From NCBI GenBank assembly GCA_052139595.1, contig JBKQWK010000093.1:1-8658 (forward strand): DNA of 8,658 nt, read 5' to 3'. The position numbers and the translations under genes are program-made. Below the pieces are notes generated by a model. The model ran no database searches and was not told where the DNA came from. It was given only the letters and a program-made list of their open reading frames with translations. This stretch comes from JBKQWK01 sp052139595. Its GTDB lineage: Bacteria; Actinomycetota; Thermoleophilia; UBA2241. How positions within the stretch are numbered: position 1 is the stretch's first letter; each line of letters opens with the position of its first letter. Of this stretch, positions 5,443-8,658 are shown piece after piece.

Positions 5443-6802
5443 TCAGCTCCGTCGCTGATGACGGCGATGCTGTCGACGTCGGCCTCGGTGTAGCTGTAGC
5501 TTCAGAACTTGGCGATGGGGCTGGCGACGGTGGCAGCTTGAGTTCGGCCGGACTCAGAAGACGCCGGCCCCAAGCAAAGGTGTCGTACCAGTAATCACCC
5601 TTGGTGCCCAGCGCCGCGATCGTAACACCATCGCTCGATCCGGTTGAGTGGATGAACCAGCCGTTACCCAAGGCAATGCCGGTGTGAAAGATCGTGTTGA
5701 CGTTCGACTTCGGACCCTGGGGAGCAAAGAAGACAACATCACCGGCCACAAGCTTGGCCATCGGCACCCGTGACTTCGATTCAGCGGCGATGTCGTGCGC
5801 ACCACGGCCCACGATCGGATAGCCGAAGTGAATCTTCATGACCCACCAGACGAAGCCCGAGCAGTCGAAGCCGCCGTGAGCCTGCGGCCCATACGGTGCG
5901 TTGGCGCCCTGCACGGTTGGGTACTCGCCTCCCCAGACGTACGGATAACCGATGTAGTGCAGGGCAAAGGCGACAATCTGCTTCTGCCGCTCACTCAGCG
6001 GTGGCAGAACGACCGTGTCGTACTGAGCCAGAGCCGCGATGCGCCAGGGAGTTTTGTGCACGACGTTGAGGGCGGCGTTGAGCATGTAGGCTATCTCGGC
6101 CCGGTCGATCACCTGCTGCGGCGAAAGCTCCTCAGCATCAGCGCTGCTGGGATGGTTGAAGCGTAGCCCCAGCGAGCGCGCCGCGATCTCCCAAGGGAGA
6201 TAGGCCGGCGCGCCGGTCGTCCAGCCCGCATTCGGCTGCCACCCGGCGACGCCCAGGTGGGTCAGCATCGTCCAGTCGGCGCTGCGGCCCTGAAGCTTGA
6301 CGAAGGACACCAGCGATCGGTCGGCCTCCCACTCGAGCACGCCGTCGTGAGGGCGAAATCCTCCCGCCTTCATTGCCATGAAGCCGAGTCTAAGGGCAAT
6401 CTGGCAGTACGTGTAATTGGGATCGCTGACCGTCACATCGAGCAGCGGGACGGGTACGACGAGAAGATTCTCTTGGCCGGCGGCCAGAACGAGAGCCTTG
6501 GCGAGCTGCTCCCGTGTGCACGGCAGATCGGGCCGAAAGACGGGCCCGTAGTCGACGAGTACCCGGGCGGCAGGGGCATCGGCCGGCCCGAGTTTCGTGA
6601 CAGCCGTGATGGCGGTATAGGCCCACTGCGTTGTGGGGACGTCGGCGAAGGCAGCAAAGGCTCGCGCCGGCGACAAGCCGGCGAGAGCGAGAAGGACGAG
6701 CACCAACGACACGGCATATCCCGGCGACAGGGCACGAGTGACGCGGACCACCACCCTGCCATGGCAGCGCAGACGATCGCGTACAGCATCATACGTAACC
6801 AC
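5423..6802 (-). CDS. Secreted NlpC/P60 cysteine peptidase with SLH-like N-terminal repeats
   Basis: NlpC/P60 enzymes cleave peptide bonds in peptidoglycan stems outside the membrane. Numbering is for the 459-residue form. A basic N-terminus and a hydrophobic segment (about 29-43, YAVSLVLVLLALAGL) ending near ARAFA form a signal peptide. Next come SLH-like stretches: AFADVPTTQWAYTAITAV...FRPDLPCTREQLAKAL (about 51-104), a weaker one to about 170, and another near 200-248. SLH domains tether proteins to wall polymers. The peptidase domain spans about 270-420. It has GFDCSGF with nucleophile C314, IFHTGIALG with H373, and FIHSTG with polar partner H385. A Pro/Ser/Thr-rich tail covers the last 35 residues. 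The GTG at 6802 is preferred because GAAGGGAG lies four bases upstream; an ATG at 6898 is in frame but puts about 60 residues before the hydrophobic helix, and a start near 6757 would give a more classical signal peptide. It is convergent with the GNAT gene and divergent from the SpoIID gene. Confidence 0.88.
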   Translation of the reverse strand: MVTYDAVRDRLRCHGRVVVRVTRALSPGYAVSLVLVLLALAGLSPARAFAAFADVPTTQWAYTAITAVTKLGPADAPAARVLVDYGPVFRPDLPCTREQLAKALVLAAGQENLLVVPVPLLDVTVSDPNYTYCQIALRLGFMAMKAGGFRPHDGVLEWEADRSLVSFVKLQGRSADWTMLTHLGVAGWQPNAGWTTGAPAYLPWEIAARSLGLRFNHPSSADAEELSPQQVIDRAEIAYMLNAALNVVHKTPWRIAALAQYDTVVLPPLSERQKQIVAFALHYIGYPYVWGGEYPTVQGANAPYGPQAHGGFDCSGFVWWVMKIHFGYPIVGRGAHDIAAESKSRVPMAKLVAGDVVFFAPQGPKSNVNTIFHTGIALGNGWFIHSTGSSDGVTIAALGTKGDYWYDTFAWGRRLLSPAELKLPPSPAPSPSSEATATPRPTSTASPSSATELISPARS

Positions 6803-7055
6803 CAGACTCCCTTCGCCATGCCCGAAGTTCACAAGTTCTGATATCGGTTGCCGCGGCCATTGCATGAGCGTCAACCGTACGGAGATGTTCGCGGCCAACG
6901 CTAGGATCCCTGACCTCTGAGCGTCAGAATAATCAGCAGGGTAATCGTGCCGGCAGAAGAATTGTCGGAGGAGAAGCTCGAAAAGATGCCGATGACCCCG
7001 CGACGTGCCGCGGACGAAGAACGAGTGAGGTGCTCACGACGACGATGGTCCGTTC
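6803..7055. other. Divergent intergenic region between the NlpC/P60 and SpoIID genes
   Basis: This gap of about 250 bp must hold promoters for both exported-protein genes. On the minus strand TATTCT (6931-6926) is a possible -10 for the NlpC/P60 gene, without a clear -35. On the plus strand, a small hairpin with arms CCGCG (6998-7002) and CGCGG (7009-7013) lies upstream of the SpoIID ATG. No convincing plus-strand promoter is seen. A plus-strand frame opening with GTG at 6947 crosses into the SpoIID gene in another frame and is not accepted as a gene. Confidence 0.35.
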
Positions 7056-8658
7056 ATGAGAACTGCCGCTTTGCCCTTCGGCTTCCTGCGCCGCCTCGCC
7101 CTGCAGCGGCGTTCACCGCGCCGGCTCAGCTGGGCGGCGAGCGTCACCGCCGTCTGCCTTGTCAGTGCAGCCGCGGCGCTGCTAGCGCCGGCGAGCGCCT
7201 CTGCCAGCAGCCAGACGATGTTCACACTCGTCGGTCGCGGCTGGGGCCACGGCATTGGTATGAGCCAGTATGGCGCCGAGGGCTACGCCATCAATCAGCC
7301 GACCTGGACCTACTGGAACATCATCACCCACTACTACACGGGGGTAACCAAGGGCCAGGTAAGCAACAAGATGATCCGCGTCTTGCTACAGAGCGGCGCC
7401 AACAACGCCATGATTGCCGCCACCGACGACTACACGATCACGGCGAGCACGGCCGCGTCGAGCACCGTCACAGCAACAGTTAGCGCCAGCGCCAGCGCCA
7501 AGGTGATCTGGTCGAGTTCTGCCAACACGTACCAGGTTGTCTCGGGTACGCATCAGTGGAGTTTTACGTCCGCGCCCGTCTTCAAGCCCGTCGGCAACGC
7601 GCTGCTCAAGGTGCTGACGCCGGATGACAATGGCCACACCGGCCGCTATCGGGGCACGGTCAGTGTTCTCCACAGCAGCAGCGGCCTGAGCATCGTCAAT
7701 TCGCTGCCACTCGAATCGTACCTGCAAGGCGTCGTGCCGCGCGAGATGCCGGCGAGCTGGAAGCCGGCGGCACTCCAGGCCCAGGCAGTGGCCGCGCGTG
7801 CCTACGCCTACCGAGCCATAGACGGTCAGGGCACTTTCGACGTGTACTGCGACACGCGCAGCCAAGTGTATGGCGGCTACGACGCTGAAACGACGGCGAC
7901 CAATCTCGCGGTTACCAGCACCGCCGGTGTCGTCCCACTCTGGGCGGGGAGCGTCATTCAGGCCTTTTTCTTCTCCACCTCAGGTGGCTACACCGAGAAC
8001 AATGAAAACGTCTGGGGCGGCACACCACTGCCGTATCTGCGAGGAGTCCCCGACCCGTACGACACGATTTCGCCGTACCACACGTGGCCCAACAACCCGA
8101 TCAGCCGCAGCGCGACCACGGTTGCCGGTCAGTTAGCGAACTACGATTCTGACCTCTCCACCACGAGCATCGGCAGCCTCACGACGATCGCTGTCCTGCA
8201 ACGCGGTGTTTCACCGCGGGTCGTCAAAGCACTGGTCGTTGGCAGCAGAGGCACGGCCGTCACCGGCGGCACCGACCTGCGTGTGGCGTTGAACCTGCGT
8301 GACACGTGGGTCAACATCACCAGCATGTCGCTGGCGCCGGCGGTAGCCGACAAAACGACGATCAGCGCCGACGGCGCGGCTACGTTGAGCGGCGAGATCT
8401 ACCCGGCCTTGGTCGCCGGCGCGACGGTGACGCTACACTATTACCGCGGTGGCATCTGGCAGACCACTTCAGTGCCGACAACCAGCGTCACCCACACCTA
8501 CGGCGGCTACTCGATCTCCTCCTCGCACTACACCTGCACGGTCAAGCCGCCGGCGACAACCTACTACTACTTCTCGTCAGGCTCGGCGCAATCGCCACAG
8601 ACGGTGATTAGCGTGACCAGCGCCGTAACGCCGGCGGTGACGCTGGCGACAACGTCGA
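7056..8658 (+). CDS. Secreted SpoIID/LytB-domain protein, 3' end beyond the window
   Basis: At least 534 residues are open to the right edge. SpoIID-family proteins are peptidoglycan lytic transglycosylases or amidase enhancers outside the membrane. Residues 1-51 form a signal peptide: Arg-rich start, hydrophobic 26-45, ASASA cleavage zone. GRGWGHGIGMSQYGAEGYA lies at 60-78, right after the signal. The SpoIID core follows at about 200-345: LPLESYLQGVVPREMPASW with E230 as the candidate catalytic glutamate, LQAQAVAARAYAY (240-252), YCDTRSQVYGGYDAE (264-278), FFFSTSGGYTENNENVWGG (304-322) and LRGVPDPYDTISPYHTW (328-344). After about residue 420 comes a Thr/Ser/Gly-rich beta-type region resembling actinobacterial wall-protein Ig-like modules. 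The ATG at 7056 is the first start after an in-frame TGA (7026-7028), so it is secure despite lacking a Shine-Dalgarno. No endospore genes are nearby, so a vegetative wall role is more likely than sporulation. Confidence 0.9.
   Translation, partial: MRTAALPFGFLRRLALQRRSPRRLSWAASVTAVCLVSAAAALLAPASASASSQTMFTLVGRGWGHGIGMSQYGAEGYAINQPTWTYWNIITHYYTGVTKGQVSNKMIRVLLQSGANNAMIAATDDYTITASTAASSTVTATVSASASAKVIWSSSANTYQVVSGTHQWSFTSAPVFKPVGNALLKVLTPDDNGHTGRYRGTVSVLHSSSGLSIVNSLPLESYLQGVVPREMPASWKPAALQAQAVAARAYAYRAIDGQGTFDVYCDTRSQVYGGYDAETTATNLAVTSTAGVVPLWAGSVIQAFFFSTSGGYTENNENVWGGTPLPYLRGVPDPYDTISPYHTWPNNPISRSATTVAGQLANYDSDLSTTSIGSLTTIAVLQRGVSPRVVKALVVGSRGTAVTGGTDLRVALNLRDTWVNITSMSLAPAVADKTTISADGAATLSGEIYPALVAGATVTLHYYRGGIWQTTSVPTTSVTHTYGGYSISSSHYTCTVKPPATTYYYFSSGSAQSPQTVISVTSAVTPAVTLATTS

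Noticed and set aside
6257..6841. 194-residue plus-strand frame opposite the NlpC/P60 gene
   Set aside because: Antisense to the signal peptide and SLH region of a secure gene; no family resemblance.
6947..7483. 178-residue plus-strand frame starting with GTG in the divergent gap
   Set aside because: Its first 36 codons look passable, but most of it overlaps the SpoIID gene in a different frame and turns into Arg/His-rich shadow sequence.
7480..7503. Short GCCAGC tandem repeat in the SpoIID gene
   Set aside because: Only about three units encoding Ser-Ala repeats in a low-complexity protein segment; no sign of a functional repeat array.

Overview
The window is GC-rich (roughly 60-65% by eye) and densely packed. 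It looks like chromosomal DNA from an actinobacterium-like organism. The best fit, from protein style alone, is a deep-branching lineage such as Thermoleophilia: an HNH protein opening VLVLNTTYEPLNV, a 'long' RmlA, a SpoIID-domain protein with its GHGIGMSQYGA motif at the N-terminus, many GTG starts, and promoters that appear to make leaderless mRNAs. No database search was possible, so the taxonomy is inference.

Layout. (1) Positions 1-334, minus strand: the N-terminal part of a RarA/MgsA-type AAA+ ATPase that runs off the left edge. (2) 507-1019, plus: a small HNH-nuclease family protein, divergent from rarA. (3) 1118-5442, plus: a probable operon. It begins with an unrecognised acidic 91-residue protein, followed by four dTDP-L-rhamnose pathway genes in the order rmlA (long form), a short rmlC-like cupin, rmlD and rmlB, and ends with a GNAT acetyltransferase. 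Genes are close or overlap by start/stop codons, except for a 157-bp gap between rmlC and rmlD. That gap holds a tidy 53-codon ORF that overlaps both neighbours. (4) 5423-6802, minus: a secreted protein with SLH-like N-terminal repeats and an NlpC/P60 cysteine peptidase domain, converging on the GNAT gene with a 20-bp overlap. (5) 7056 to the right edge, plus: a secreted SpoIID/LytB-domain protein, divergent from the NlpC/P60 gene and open at its 3' end.

How the genes may work together. RmlA makes dTDP-glucose from glucose-1-phosphate and dTTP. RmlB dehydrates it to dTDP-4-keto-6-deoxyglucose. An RmlC-type enzyme epimerises C3/C5 and RmlD reduces C4, giving dTDP-L-rhamnose for cell-wall or surface glycans. 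The two exported proteins on the right are predicted to act on peptidoglycan, so the right three quarters of the window has an envelope theme. The left edge is DNA metabolism (RarA, HNH).

Two substantial genes are easy to miss because they are open at the window edges: rarA on the left and the SpoIID protein on the right. I found no mobile element, CRISPR array, tRNA or rRNA. I saw no clear new multi-gene system. The most unusual points are the coupled repeat-containing small ORF before rmlD, a 26-bp perfect palindrome inside rmlD, the divergent RmlC, the orphan protein heading the rml operon, and the consistent leaderless promoter pattern.
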